Assembly: GCA_946482335.1 (NCBI GenBank)
Contig: CAMLRG010000006.1
Coordinates: 1 to 54,815 of the forward strand
Reading direction: 5' to 3'
Source of the DNA: an uncultured Duganella sp.
GTDB taxonomy: Bacteria > Pseudomonadota > Gammaproteobacteria > Burkholderiales > Burkholderiaceae
Length of the DNA stretch: 54,815 nt
Of the stretch, positions 1 to 9,199 are shown piece by piece. The notes below the pieces were generated by a model, which worked only from the letters and a program-made list of their open reading frames with translations, had not been told where the DNA came from and searched no databases. Each line of letters starts with the position of its first letter. The first letter of the stretch is position 1. A program made the position numbers and the translations under genes.

Positions 1-833
1 TCGCGGTCATCGTGCAGCCAACCGAGGCGGAGATCAACAAGGTCTGGGCGGCCCAGGTGCTGGAGCCTTTCCGCAAGGATCTCCAGGCGAAGTACCCATT
101 CGCGACCGAGTCGCGCGTCGAGGCAAGCAACGCCGAAATCGGCACGGTGTTCGGTCCGGATGGTGCGGTGGCGAAGTTCTTCAACACCACCGTCGGCCCG
201 CTGGTGATGCGGCGCGGCGATACCTTGAGCGCGAAGACCTGGGCCAATATGGGCATTACCTTGTCGCCGGCGGTGGCCAGCGCCTTCCCGGGCTGGGTGG
301 CGCCGCTCAGCGCGAACGGCGTCGCCAACCAGGCCAGCGGCGAAGAGGCGCAGACGCGCTTCGAATTGCAGACCGTGGCGGTGGCCGGGGTGTCGGAGTA
401 CACCATCGAGATCGACGGCCAGGCGGTGCGCTGGAAAGGCCAGCAGCAGCCCTGGGTGCCGATGGTATGGCCGAATCCGCAGGGTGTGCCCGGTTCGCGC
501 ATCACGGCCTTCACGCCGGACGGCAGGAAGGTGGTGGTGCTGGAAGAGCTGGGCCATTTCGGCCTGAAGAAAATGATCGACGCCGCACAGCGCAAACGCC
601 GCCCGGACGGCAGCTTTGAATTGAACTGGACCAATGGCGGCGTGACCGTGGCGGCCAACCTGCGCCTGCTGCCGGCTGCGGCTGCGGCACCAGCTGCCGC
701 GCCGGCACAGGCCAGCCAGGGCTTCCGCAAGCTGCGGCTGCCCGATACCGTGGTCGGCGGCGCGGCACCGGCGACGGCGTCCGGCGCCCCCGCTATTGCC
801 GCGGCCAACGCCGCTGCCGGAGGTGCACAATGA
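1..833 (+). CDS. tssM: TssM (IcmF-like) T6SS inner-membrane protein, C-terminal part
   Basis: The reading frame is open to the window edge, so the 5' part is missing; the GTG at 12 is internal. About 277 C-terminal residues remain of a protein that is normally over 1100. TssM spans the inner membrane and, with TssL and TssJ, forms the complex that anchors the T6SS tail. The visible part matches the periplasmic IcmF C-terminal domain (motifs KVWAAQVLEPF, KYPF, W near RWKG, and PNPQG). It ends in an Ala/Pro-rich tail. Its last 4 nt overlap tagF (ATGA), so the two genes are probably translationally coupled. Assignment is from family resemblance and locus context. Confidence 0.9.
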   Translation, partial: AVIVQPTEAEINKVWAAQVLEPFRKDLQAKYPFATESRVEASNAEIGTVFGPDGAVAKFFNTTVGPLVMRRGDTLSAKTWANMGITLSPAVASAFPGWVAPLSANGVANQASGEEAQTRFELQTVAVAGVSEYTIEIDGQAVRWKGQQQPWVPMVWPNPQGVPGSRITAFTPDGRKVVVLEELGHFGLKKMIDAAQRKRRPDGSFELNWTNGGVTVAANLRLLPAAAAAPAAAPAQASQGFRKLRLPDTVVGGAAPATASGAPAIAAANAAAGGAQ

Positions 834-1816
834 GCCGCGCACCGACCGCCGCCGCGATTGGCTACTTCGGCAAGATCCCGAGCCGCGCCGACTTTGTGAA
901 AGGCGGCAGCGACCCGAAAGTCCTGCAGGTGCTGGACGACTGGCTGGCGCGATCGATGGACATGCTGAGCACGGACGCTCGCTGGAAGCTGACGTATGAC
1001 GCCGTGCAGCCGCTGCACTTCGCCCTGTTCGGCCCGCGCCGGCGCGCAGCCATCGCCGGCCATATCGCCGCCAGCAGCGACCAGTCCAGCCGCCGCTTCC
1101 CTTTCCTGATGGCGGGCAGCGTCGACCTCGACGAACCTTCGTCCTTCGCCGCCAACAGCCCGCTGGTGCTGACGCGCCTGTGGAACCGCCTGGAAAACCT
1201 GAGCGGCGGCGTGCTGGCAGCGCAGGACGCCACCGGGCCGCTGCACGCATTGCATGGCAACACGGTGGAGCTGGACTTGCGTGCCAGCGCCTACGATGCG
1301 GCCTTTGCCGACTTCCTCGAACTGCAGACGGTGGGTGCACTGGATGCCATGCTGGCGCAGGCCGGTTTCACCGGCAGCGTGCGGCAAGTGCTGCTGGCCC
1401 TGGGCATGCTGCTGCAGCCGGTGATGGCCAGCAGCTCGAGCCGGCTGGAAAAGAGCCTGGTGCTGCCCTTGCCGACCGATCCGATGTACCGCTACCTGGT
1501 GGCGGCGTTCTGGATGCACGTGGTCACGCCATTCCTGGCGCGGGCGGATTTCGAACTATCCCTGTTCGTCACACGCCTGGACGGCAAGCCGGTGCTGGTG
1601 CTGGGTTTCAGCGGGGCGTCGCCGCAGACGCTGCTGGGCATCATGGATCCGCGCGTCGGCGAAGACCACCACATCAGCTTCGATGACCTCGACTGGGTCG
1701 AAGAGCAGGTCAACGAGGACTATGCGGTGCAAAAGGTGTCCGCCTATCTCGCCCAGCCCGGCCTTTCCCTGAAATCCGCGCGCGACTCGCTGCGCACTTC
1801 CTTTATCGGAAACTGA
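830..1816 (+). CDS. tagF: TagF/ImpM family T6SS-associated protein
   Basis: This 328-aa protein begins with the typical TagF opening (IGYFGKIPSRADFV at about residues 9-22), followed by the conserved WL (33-34), and F-FGP around residue 63. TagF proteins are cytoplasmic accessory factors that in several bacteria repress T6SS firing post-translationally, sometimes fused to a PppA phosphatase; here it is unfused. It overlaps tssM by 4 nt and is followed 1 nt later by the OmpA-like gene, so it is in the tssM-tagF-ompA-tssA transcription unit. No regulator (PpkA/PppA/Fha) is in the window, so whether the threonine phosphorylation pathway exists here cannot be seen. Confidence 0.92.
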   Translation: MSRAPTAAAIGYFGKIPSRADFVKGGSDPKVLQVLDDWLARSMDMLSTDARWKLTYDAVQPLHFALFGPRRRAAIAGHIAASSDQSSRRFPFLMAGSVDLDEPSSFAANSPLVLTRLWNRLENLSGGVLAAQDATGPLHALHGNTVELDLRASAYDAAFADFLELQTVGALDAMLAQAGFTGSVRQVLLALGMLLQPVMASSSSRLEKSLVLPLPTDPMYRYLVAAFWMHVVTPFLARADFELSLFVTRLDGKPVLVLGFSGASPQTLLGIMDPRVGEDHHISFDDLDWVEEQVNEDYAVQKVSAYLAQPGLSLKSARDSLRTSFIGN

Positions 1817-1817
1817 A

Positions 1818-2567
1818 ATGCGTTACGTCCCCCTTTTTCTTCTGTTTGCCGCCGCGGCGGCGCAGGCGCAGTTGCCCGGCCAGGTGGTGGCCAGCGGCAC
1901 CGTGGCCGACGAGGCCAGCAAGACTGCCGTGCTGACGCGCTTGCGCGAAGTCTACGGCGCCGACAAAGTACTGGACCAGATCGCCATCGGCCAGGTCAGC
2001 ACGCCGGCCAACTGGAGCGGCCACGTGCAGAAGCTGATCACGCCCGGCCTGAAGCAGGTCAGCCGCGGCCAGCTCAAGGTCGACGGCACCACCGTCAGCG
2101 TGCGCGGCGAAGTTGCCAACGAAGCGGTGCGCCAGCGCATCGCCAGCGACTTTGCCACCAGCCTGAATCCCACCTATACCGTCAACAATGGCTTGCGCGT
2201 TTCCGCAGCGGACCAGGGTGTGCTGGACCGTACCCTGGCCAACCGCATCGTCGAATTCGAAAGCGGCCAGGCGGTGCTGACCCCGGCCGGCAAGACCATC
2301 CTCGATGAAATGGGGGCCGCCATGCTGAAAATGAAAGGCCAGAAAGTCGAGATCATCGGCCATACCGACAATCTTGGCCTGCGCGCCAGCAACCAGAACC
2401 TGTCGCAGGCGCGGGCCGAAGTGGTACGCAATTACCTGGCTGGCAAGGGCATCCCTTCCGACAACCTGATCGCATCGGGCCAGGGTCCCGACCGCCCGAT
2501 TGCCAGCAACGACACGGTGGAAGGCCGCGCGCGCAACCGCCGTATCGAATTCCGCATGGCGCAATAA
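1818..2567 (+). CDS. Exported BON + OmpA-like peptidoglycan-binding protein of the T6SS locus
   Basis: The 249-aa product has an N-terminal signal peptide (residues 1-17, ending AQAQ). A BON-like segment follows at about 20-115, then an OmpA C-terminal domain (about 140-249) with FESGQAVLTPAG, the peptidoglycan-binding motif IIGHTDNLG, SQARAEVVRNYL and the closing NRRIEF. It should sit in the periplasm and grip peptidoglycan. In many T6SS this function is fused to TssL or carried by TagL/TagN; the TssL of this window has no such domain, so this separate protein may anchor the membrane complex to the wall. That role is inferred from context. It has no clear membrane anchor beyond the signal peptide. 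Confidence 0.85.
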   Translation: MRYVPLFLLFAAAAAQAQLPGQVVASGTVADEASKTAVLTRLREVYGADKVLDQIAIGQVSTPANWSGHVQKLITPGLKQVSRGQLKVDGTTVSVRGEVANEAVRQRIASDFATSLNPTYTVNNGLRVSAADQGVLDRTLANRIVEFESGQAVLTPAGKTILDEMGAAMLKMKGQKVEIIGHTDNLGLRASNQNLSQARAEVVRNYLAGKGIPSDNLIASGQGPDRPIASNDTVEGRARNRRIEFRMAQ

Positions 2568-2581
2568 CACAGGAGTACCTC

Positions 2582-3637
2582 ATGTTCAATGCAGAATCCC
2601 TGCTGGCGCCCATTTCGCCGGCACAACCGGCCGGCGCCGACCTGTCCTTCTCGAGCGATTTCGACGCCATCGCGCAGGCACGCCGCTTCGACGACCCTTC
2701 GCTGGAACAGGGCGAGTGGGTCACCGACCTGAAAGAGGCCGACTGGTCCTTCGTGGTGTCGCGTTGCAGCACACTGCTGGCGGAGAAGAGCAAGGACTTG
2801 CGCATCGCCGTCTGGCTGGCGGAAGCCGCCGCCAAGCAGCACCGCATGCAAGGGCTGGGTGAGGCCTTCCGCTTGCTGGCGGGCCTGTGCCGCCAATACT
2901 GGGACCAGGGTTTGTACCCGCAACCGGACGGCGACGACGTCGAGCAGCGTATCGGCAACCTGGCCTGGATCCTGGGCCGCACCCCTGCCCTGCTGCGGGA
3001 AATGCCGCTGACGGAAGGACAAGGCACCGCCTTCTCCGCCATCGATTTCGACATGGCGCGCAAGCAGGCCGGCCTGCCGGAACATGCACGCAACCCGGAC
3101 TGGCCGAAACTGGCCGATATGGAAACGGCGCGTTCGCGCAATTCGCCACGCTTCCGCGAGCAGTTCGCCACCGATGCACGCTACTGCATGGATGCCTTGC
3201 GGGAGCTGGAACAGGCTGCCGACGAATGCCTGGGCGACGATGCCCCTGGATTTGCCGCGGCGCGCGAGGCGGTGCAGGCGATGATCGACGCCATGCCTTC
3301 GCACGCCGGCTTGCCGGCAACCGTCGCCACCCCGCTTGGCGTCGCGGCGCCCGGCGAGCAGATCATCATCGCCCCGGCAGTCGGGTCCGGCGCCGGCATG
3401 CATACGGCCGGCCATGGACATGGTCCGGTGGCCTCGCGTGCGCAGGCGATTGCGCAATTGCGCGAGATCGCCAGCTTCTTCCGCCGCACCGAGCCGCACA
3501 GCCCGGTCTCCTACTTCGCCGACAAGGCGGCCGACGCCGGCGAGCAGGACCTGCACACCTGGCTGCGCAGCGTCGTAAAAGACGCCGGCTCGCTGCAGCA
3601 CATCGAGGAGATGCTGGGCATCCCCCCTTCCAACTAG
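2582..3637 (+). CDS. tssA: TssA T6SS cap/baseplate protein
   Basis: The 351-aa product has an ImpA_N domain near its N-terminus (LLAPISPAQPAG at 6-17, then LSFSSDFDAI and DDPSLEQGEW). TssA organises baseplate and sheath assembly in the cytoplasm. The C-terminal part carries a conserved segment AIAQLREIASFFRRTEPHSP at about 288-307, followed by a helical end. An AGGAG ribosome site lies 6 nt before the ATG. It is the last gene of the left plus-strand unit and meets tssH tail to tail with a 4-nt overlap of stop codons (3634-3637). Confidence 0.93.
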   Translation: MFNAESLLAPISPAQPAGADLSFSSDFDAIAQARRFDDPSLEQGEWVTDLKEADWSFVVSRCSTLLAEKSKDLRIAVWLAEAAAKQHRMQGLGEAFRLLAGLCRQYWDQGLYPQPDGDDVEQRIGNLAWILGRTPALLREMPLTEGQGTAFSAIDFDMARKQAGLPEHARNPDWPKLADMETARSRNSPRFREQFATDARYCMDALRELEQAADECLGDDAPGFAAAREAVQAMIDAMPSHAGLPATVATPLGVAAPGEQIIIAPAVGSGAGMHTAGHGHGPVASRAQAIAQLREIASFFRRTEPHSPVSYFADKAADAGEQDLHTWLRSVVKDAGSLQHIEEMLGIPPSN

Positions 3638-6288
3638 ACCACGCTGTAGCTGAATCTTCCCTGCTGGTCGGCCGTGACTTCGATGCGGCCGATCGCGCTG
3701 CCTTCGGCCATTTTGGCCAGTACAGCCTCCGCGATCTCCGGCAGCAGGGTGCCGTTGAGGATATTGTCCACATTGCGGGCGCCGGAATCGACTTCCGTGC
3801 AGCGCGCCAGCACAGCTTCCACCAGCGCGTCGTCGTAATGGAATGCCGCCTTGTGGTTGGCCGCCACGCGCTGGCCGATGCGGTCCAGCTTCAGGCCGAT
3901 AATGTCGGCCAACACGTCGTCGCCGAGCGGATAGTACGGCACCACTTTCAGGCGCCCCAGGAAGGCCGGCTTGAAGGCCTTCACCAGTTGCGGGCGGATC
4001 GCCGCTTCCAGCTCTTCCGGCGTCGGCAGCTCGCCGTCTTCCTTGTTCAGGCAGGCCTGCATCATGGTGGCCGAGCCGACATTCGAGGTCAGGATGATGA
4101 TGGTGTTGCGGAAGTCGATTTCGCGGCCCTCAGCGTCGTCCATCACGCCTTTGTCGAACACCTGGAAGAACAGCTCGAGCACGTCCGGGTGCGCCTTCTC
4201 CACTTCATCCAGCAGCACCACGCTGTACGGGTTGCGCCGCACCGCCTCGGTCAGCACGCCACCTTCGCCGTAGCCCACATAGCCCGGCGGCGAGCCCTTC
4301 AGGCCGGAGACGCTGTGCGCTTCCTGGTATTCGCTCATATTGATGGTCACCATCTTGCGCTCGCCGCCATACAGCGCGTCGGCCAGCGCCAGCGCGGTTT
4401 CCGTCTTGCCGATGCCGGATGGGCCGACGAACAGGAATACGCCTTTCGGTTTGTTCGGATCGTCCAGGTTGGCGCGCGCGGTACGCACGCGCTGCGCGAC
4501 CGCTTCGATGGCGTGTGGCTGGCCGATCACGCGCTCTTCCAGGGCCGGGCGCAGGCGCAGCACAGCCTGGATTTCGTCCTTCACCATCTTGCCGAGCGGG
4601 ATGCCGGTCCAGCCGGCGACGATTTCGGCGACGACATTGCCGTCCACCTGCACCGGCACCATCGGCGCTTCGCCTTGCAGCGCGCGCAACTCCTTCAGCA
4701 GTGCCTGGATGTCATGCGCCTGGCTCGCCTCCCCGCCCTGCTCCAGACCCGCGCGGGCTTCGCCGATTTGCGCAGCGAGCGCCTTTTCCTGCTCCCAGCG
4801 CGCTTGCAGCGCCGCCAGCTCGTCCTGCGCCGTGGCACGCTGGGCCGCCAGTTCCTGCAAGCGCGCTTCATGTGCGCCGCCCGCAGCCCGTTCCCGTTGC
4901 AGCGCACCGGTTTCGGCCGCCATCCGCTCCAGGCGGCGCTGCAGCGATTCGATCAGCGCGGGCGTGGCGCTCTGCCCCAGCGCCACCTTCGCGCAGGCGG
5001 TGTCGAGCACGCTGATCGCCTTGTCTGGCAACTGGCGGCCCATGATGTAGCGATGCGACAGCCGCACCGCCTCGGTGATCGCCTCGTCGAAGATGCGTAC
5101 ATTGAAGTGCTGCTCCATCAGCGGCGCCATCCCGCGCAACATGGCGCAAGCCAGCTCCTCGCTCGGCTCCTCGACCTTGATGACCTGGAAGCGCCGCGCC
5201 AGCGCGGCATCCTTCTCGAAGTACTTCTTGTATTCGCCCCAGGTGGTGGCGGCGATGGTACGCAGCTCGCCGCGCGCCAGCGCCGGCTTGAGCAGGTTGG
5301 CCGCATCATTCTGACCCGCCTGGCCGCCGGCGCCGATCATGGTGTGCGCTTCGTCGATGAACAGGATGATCGGCGTCGGGCTGCGGCGCACCTCATCGAT
5401 CACGTTCTTCAGCCGGTTCTCGAACTCGCCCTTGACGCTGGCCCCGGCCTGCAGCAAGCCCATGTCCAGCGTATGGATCGCGACGCCTTTCAACACGTCC
5501 GGCACGTCGCCCTGGGCAATGCGCAAGGCCAGGCCTTCCACCACGGCCGTCTTGCCCACGCCCGCCTCCCCGGTCAGGATGGGGTTGTTCTGCCGGCGGC
5601 GCATCAGGATGTCGATGGCTTGGCGGATCTCGGCATCGCGGCCAATCACCGGATCGACCTTGCCGGCGCGCGCGCGCTCCGTCAGGTTGGTGGTGAACTG
5701 GTCCAGGGCCGGCGTCTTGCCGGCCGCTTGCTGCATCTCGCCGACCGGATCGCCGCCGGGCGCCTCGCCGCCTGCCGCCGCGGCGCGCGTGGCCGCCGCT
5801 TCAGCCTCCTCCGAGGCGGCGGCCAGCTTGTCCAGGTGATGCTTGATATCGTCCGCCTCGAAACGGTGGAACAGGGCGGAGCTGCGATAGGCCAGTTGCG
5901 ACAGCTCGGCATCCGTCAGCATCGCCTGCAGCAGGTGGCCGCTGCGGATGAAGACTTGCTGCCCCGCCTGCAGGTCGAGCGAAGCGATCAGCCACGCGTG
6001 TTCGAACAGCTTGGGCAGGCGCGCCGAAAACACCGGCGTGCGCGCATTGCCGCTGCGGAAGCGGGCAATTTCAGCCTGCAGGTCGGCTTGCAGGCGGCTG
6101 GTATCGACGTCGAAATGCCGCGCCAGCAGCACCATGTCGCTGCGCGGGTTCTCCAGCAGCGCTAGCAGCAGATGCTCCTGGTCCACCTCGTACTGGCCAA
6201 GGCCGACGCAAATGCTGGCGGCGCGGGTGGCCGCATTGCGGCAAGTATCGTTCAATTTCCCGATCAGGGTCTTCAGGTTAATGCTCAT
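3634..6288 (-). CDS. tssH: TssH (ClpV) AAA+ ATPase, T6SS sheath disassembly
   Basis: This 884-aa AAA+ unfoldase recycles the contracted TssBC sheath. The N-terminal ClpV1-type domain (1-about 150) starts MSINLKTLIGKLN and is expected to recognise TssC. The first ATPase module has Walker A GEAGVGKT at 240-247 and Walker B ILFIDEAHTMIG. A coiled middle domain (about 430-540) follows, then the second module with GPSGIGKT and the VVLLDEVEKAHPDVL Walker B. All key ATPase residues are present. It is the last gene of the minus-strand operon, 10 nt after tssG, with an AAGGACAGCT ribosome site before the ATG. Confidence 0.97.
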   Translation of the reverse strand: MSINLKTLIGKLNDTCRNAATRAASICVGLGQYEVDQEHLLLALLENPRSDMVLLARHFDVDTSRLQADLQAEIARFRSGNARTPVFSARLPKLFEHAWLIASLDLQAGQQVFIRSGHLLQAMLTDAELSQLAYRSSALFHRFEADDIKHHLDKLAAASEEAEAAATRAAAAGGEAPGGDPVGEMQQAAGKTPALDQFTTNLTERARAGKVDPVIGRDAEIRQAIDILMRRRQNNPILTGEAGVGKTAVVEGLALRIAQGDVPDVLKGVAIHTLDMGLLQAGASVKGEFENRLKNVIDEVRRSPTPIILFIDEAHTMIGAGGQAGQNDAANLLKPALARGELRTIAATTWGEYKKYFEKDAALARRFQVIKVEEPSEELACAMLRGMAPLMEQHFNVRIFDEAITEAVRLSHRYIMGRQLPDKAISVLDTACAKVALGQSATPALIESLQRRLERMAAETGALQRERAAGGAHEARLQELAAQRATAQDELAALQARWEQEKALAAQIGEARAGLEQGGEASQAHDIQALLKELRALQGEAPMVPVQVDGNVVAEIVAGWTGIPLGKMVKDEIQAVLRLRPALEERVIGQPHAIEAVAQRVRTARANLDDPNKPKGVFLFVGPSGIGKTETALALADALYGGERKMVTINMSEYQEAHSVSGLKGSPPGYVGYGEGGVLTEAVRRNPYSVVLLDEVEKAHPDVLELFFQVFDKGVMDDAEGREIDFRNTIIILTSNVGSATMMQACLNKEDGELPTPEELEAAIRPQLVKAFKPAFLGRLKVVPYYPLGDDVLADIIGLKLDRIGQRVAANHKAAFHYDDALVEAVLARCTEVDSGARNVDNILNGTLLPEIAEAVLAKMAEGSAIGRIEVTADQQGRFSYSVV

Positions 6289-6298
6289 TGAGCTGTCC

Positions 6299-7390
6299 TT
6301 ATATCGTTAATCCATGGATGAAGTAGCGGACGTCGGCGCGGTCTCCCCTCGCGCCTTCGTCCGGCATGAAACTGTCCCAACCCAGGCGCGCGCCGGCACC
6401 GAGCGACGCCCCGGCCACGTCCTCGGCGCGCAGCACCAGGCAGATCTCGTATTCCAGCGTGACGCCTGTGAACATCGACAACAGCTTGTCCAACGCCAGC
6501 GCAGCACTGCCCCCCGGCAGGAAGGCGTTGAAGTCGGCGCGCCCGAGCGGGCCGATGGTCAGGCGCATGCGCAAGTCGCGCTGCCAGACACGCGAACCGA
6601 TCATTGCGGTGGCCCCCAGCTGCGCCTGCACGCCGCCCAGCACGGATTGCTGCTGCGCCGGCACCTCGCACCAGCAGCCAACGAATTGCGTCGCCGCCAC
6701 GGGTACCCGGAAGTATTCGCCCAGCACACGCGCCATGGTCGAGGCGGAAGCCGGCCGCTGCCGCAAGGCGGTGGCAAAGAAGGCCAGCGATTCGTCGCGC
6801 ACCGCGCCGGCACCATGCTCACGGCCGCCGGACAAACGCTGCGTCAGCGCCTTGTTGCCCAAGCCCCCGAGTGCCAGCAGCAGCGGCAGGAAGCGGTCCT
6901 GCCCATCCACCTGGTACTTCAGCTCAAGCCGGTACTTGCGCCACGCTTCGTAGAACAGCGACAGCGAGCGGGTGGAGAACACGTCGAGGAAGGCGCGCGG
7001 CCCTTCATCCTTTTCGTAAAGCTGGTGGGCGGCAATCGCCTCGGTGTAATGGGCCGGCAGGGATCCGGAACTGCCCAGGAAGCCCATGAAATTGGGCGTC
7101 ATGCGCAGGTAGCGCAATTGCTTGCCATGCAGCGCCTCGGCCAGCGCCGGCGCCGTCGGCAGGATCTCGCGCGGTTCCGGGCGCAGCGAATCGAGCTGGC
7201 TTGCCGGGAAGCGCAGCGTCAGCGGATTCTGGAAGCGCATGAAATTCGCCACCGCGCCCTCCTGCGCCACGCCATGCCGGCGCAGCCACAGTTCCACCAT
7301 GCGCACCGCCTGGAAGAACTGGAAGCGGAACGGTTCGGCGAACAGGCGCTCGATTACAGCAGGCTCAAATCGCCGCTTCGCGGTGTGCAT
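6299..7390 (-). CDS. tssG: TssG T6SS baseplate protein
   Basis: The 363-aa protein is a component of the wedge of the T6SS baseplate (with TssE, TssF and TssK). The N-terminus has the family signature RLFAEPFRFQFFQAVRM, and further on come MTPNFMGFLGSSGSLPAHY and DVFSTRSLSLFYEAWRKYR, both typical of TssG. The ATG at 7390 lies inside tssF, giving a 37-nt overlap, which is usual for this pair and suggests coupled translation and fixed stoichiometry. Confidence 0.95.
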   Translation of the reverse strand: MHTAKRRFEPAVIERLFAEPFRFQFFQAVRMVELWLRRHGVAQEGAVANFMRFQNPLTLRFPASQLDSLRPEPREILPTAPALAEALHGKQLRYLRMTPNFMGFLGSSGSLPAHYTEAIAAHQLYEKDEGPRAFLDVFSTRSLSLFYEAWRKYRLELKYQVDGQDRFLPLLLALGGLGNKALTQRLSGGREHGAGAVRDESLAFFATALRQRPASASTMARVLGEYFRVPVAATQFVGCWCEVPAQQQSVLGGVQAQLGATAMIGSRVWQRDLRMRLTIGPLGRADFNAFLPGGSAALALDKLLSMFTGVTLEYEICLVLRAEDVAGASLGAGARLGWDSFMPDEGARGDRADVRYFIHGLTI

Positions 7391-9198
7391 CGCAGCAGCT
7401 CCTCCCCTGTCCTCCCGGCCACGACGACCAGTTGCGTAAAACTGTTGGCATGCACGTACAGGCCGAGAAAACGTTCAATCACCTGCGCAAAGGCATGGAT
7501 GCCGCTGCCGACGAAGGCTTCTTCATCGACCGACAGCCGCACTTCCATGCCGCGCACCACGCAGGCGAACGGGTTGCCCGGCAGCCAGGCATTGGCCGGC
7601 TTGTACGACACCGATTCCAGCCCGCGGATCTGGCGCTGCGTCGCCGCCGAGCGCGGCAAGTCGTATAAGGCCAGCATTTCCTGGAACGCTTCCAGCCCGC
7701 CCCCGCTCAACGAAAGATGGTTCAGCGACAAATGCGACACCAGCCGCCAGTGCGCCCCGTGCCCGCGCTCGAAGCGTAGCGATGGCGTCGGCTTGCGCAG
7801 GAAGCTGATGCTGCGCACGCTGGAACCGCCCTCCAGGAACAGGTCGCCGCCGCGCATGCCATAGGCCAGCGATGCCGGCAAATCACGGTTGGTGCAGGTC
7901 AGCTGCAGGCTCAGGGTATCGGTCTCCACTTCCGCCGGATCGAAATCGATATCGACCACGGTGATCTCGGTCTCGTAGCCCGGACTCTTTTGCGCCATCT
8001 GTTCGTCGCGCCGCATCACCCAGTAATGGCCATGTTTTTCCGGCGTTTCGCCGTGGCGCAGCGAATAGAAGGGACGGAACTCCACCACCGACTCCCCCTG
8101 CGGCGTCTGGCGCACCATGCGCACCGCATCGATCGCATACACCTCATAGGCATAGGCACGCCGCGCATCAGCCAGCACCGGATAGCTGGCCGCCGTATGC
8201 GTGATGCGGATCGGCTCCCCGCGCTGGCGGAACAGGTTGACCACCGGGGTGCAGCCCAGCAGCAGGTTGTTGGTCGATAGCGTGGACAGCATGCGCGCCG
8301 CGTGCGAATCGGGCCGCAGCCCGGTCATGGCGATATGCAGCGTCAGCCGCTTGCAGCCGGACGGCAATTGCGCGCACAGCGCGGCCAGGTCGATGTCGAT
8401 AAAATTGAATTTCTCGGGGAAGCAGAAATACTCTGTCAGCAGGCGGTATGCCTGGTGCGAGCGCGCCGAAAAATCGATCAGCCCGTCTTCCTCGCCGAAG
8501 CCGGCGGCCGCCACCGGGATGCGGGGCAGCGGCAGCCAGCGGCCATTGTCGTCGCACTCGACCCATGCCTTGGCGCTGCGCATGAACAGTGCATCGCGCA
8601 AGGCGGCGCAGAAGGAAGGCTCGCCGTCGATGAACACACGCAGGCTGGCCACGCCCATGCCCGGCAAACCTGCCTGTTCGGCGAGCGACTCGATGGTCAC
8701 CGCCAGGCCGGCGCCGGCGCCGGGCGGCAATTGCACCGCTTCCGGCGCCGGCAGCGCGGCCGTGAATGAAGCCCGGCTCAGCGCCAGCGGCGCTACGGTC
8801 ACCGGATACGCCGTGCGGAACGTGCAGGCCACGCCGTTGACCGGCCGCGTATTGAGCACCGTGCCGCGCGCGATCTCGCTGGCGGCGGTGAGTTGCGCTG
8901 CCGTGGCGGCATAATCCATGCGCGCGATCGAGCACGAAGGAAATGGGCGCAGGTAATGCGGGTAAAGCACTTCGAACAGTGCTTCGGTAAATTCTGGATA
9001 ATCGTCGTCCAGCCGCTTCGACACGCGCGAATTCAGCAGCGCGAAGGACTGGATCATGCGTTCGATATGCGGGTCTTCGCATACCTCGCCGCCGATCAGC
9101 AGGCGGCCGGCGATCTTGGGATAACGCTCGGCGAACTCGCGCGCATAGCGCCGCAGGAAACCCAGTTCGCGCTCGTAGTACGGCAGTAACTCTTCCAA
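7354..9198 (-). CDS. tssF: TssF T6SS baseplate protein, probable TTG start
   Basis: I place the start at a TTG (9196-9198), giving a 614-aa protein beginning MEELLPYYERELGFLRRYA, which is how TssF proteins normally begin. A GGGAG ribosome site lies 6 nt upstream, and the tssE stop codon is 1 nt upstream. The frame is open further upstream, but that extension (Arg-rich) is tssE read in another frame. Conserved TssF segments include RYPKIAGRLLIGGE, DPHIERMIQSFALLN, EALFEVLYPHYLRPFPS and, near the C-terminus, FVGSGIHAFAQVIERFLGLY. Together with TssG it forms the baseplate wedge. Confidence 0.93.
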   Translation of the reverse strand: MEELLPYYERELGFLRRYAREFAERYPKIAGRLLIGGEVCEDPHIERMIQSFALLNSRVSKRLDDDYPEFTEALFEVLYPHYLRPFPSCSIARMDYAATAAQLTAASEIARGTVLNTRPVNGVACTFRTAYPVTVAPLALSRASFTAALPAPEAVQLPPGAGAGLAVTIESLAEQAGLPGMGVASLRVFIDGEPSFCAALRDALFMRSAKAWVECDDNGRWLPLPRIPVAAAGFGEEDGLIDFSARSHQAYRLLTEYFCFPEKFNFIDIDLAALCAQLPSGCKRLTLHIAMTGLRPDSHAARMLSTLSTNNLLLGCTPVVNLFRQRGEPIRITHTAASYPVLADARRAYAYEVYAIDAVRMVRQTPQGESVVEFRPFYSLRHGETPEKHGHYWVMRRDEQMAQKSPGYETEITVVDIDFDPAEVETDTLSLQLTCTNRDLPASLAYGMRGGDLFLEGGSSVRSISFLRKPTPSLRFERGHGAHWRLVSHLSLNHLSLSGGGLEAFQEMLALYDLPRSAATQRQIRGLESVSYKPANAWLPGNPFACVVRGMEVRLSVDEEAFVGSGIHAFAQVIERFLGLYVHANSFTQLVVVAGRTGEELLRCTPRSGDLSLL

Positions 9199-9199
9199 A

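Noticed and set aside
2887..6165. 1092-codon plus-strand frame opposite tssH and tssA
   Set aside because: High-GC antisense shadow; low-complexity Arg/Ala/His composition, no domain, and tssA/tssH explain the region fully.
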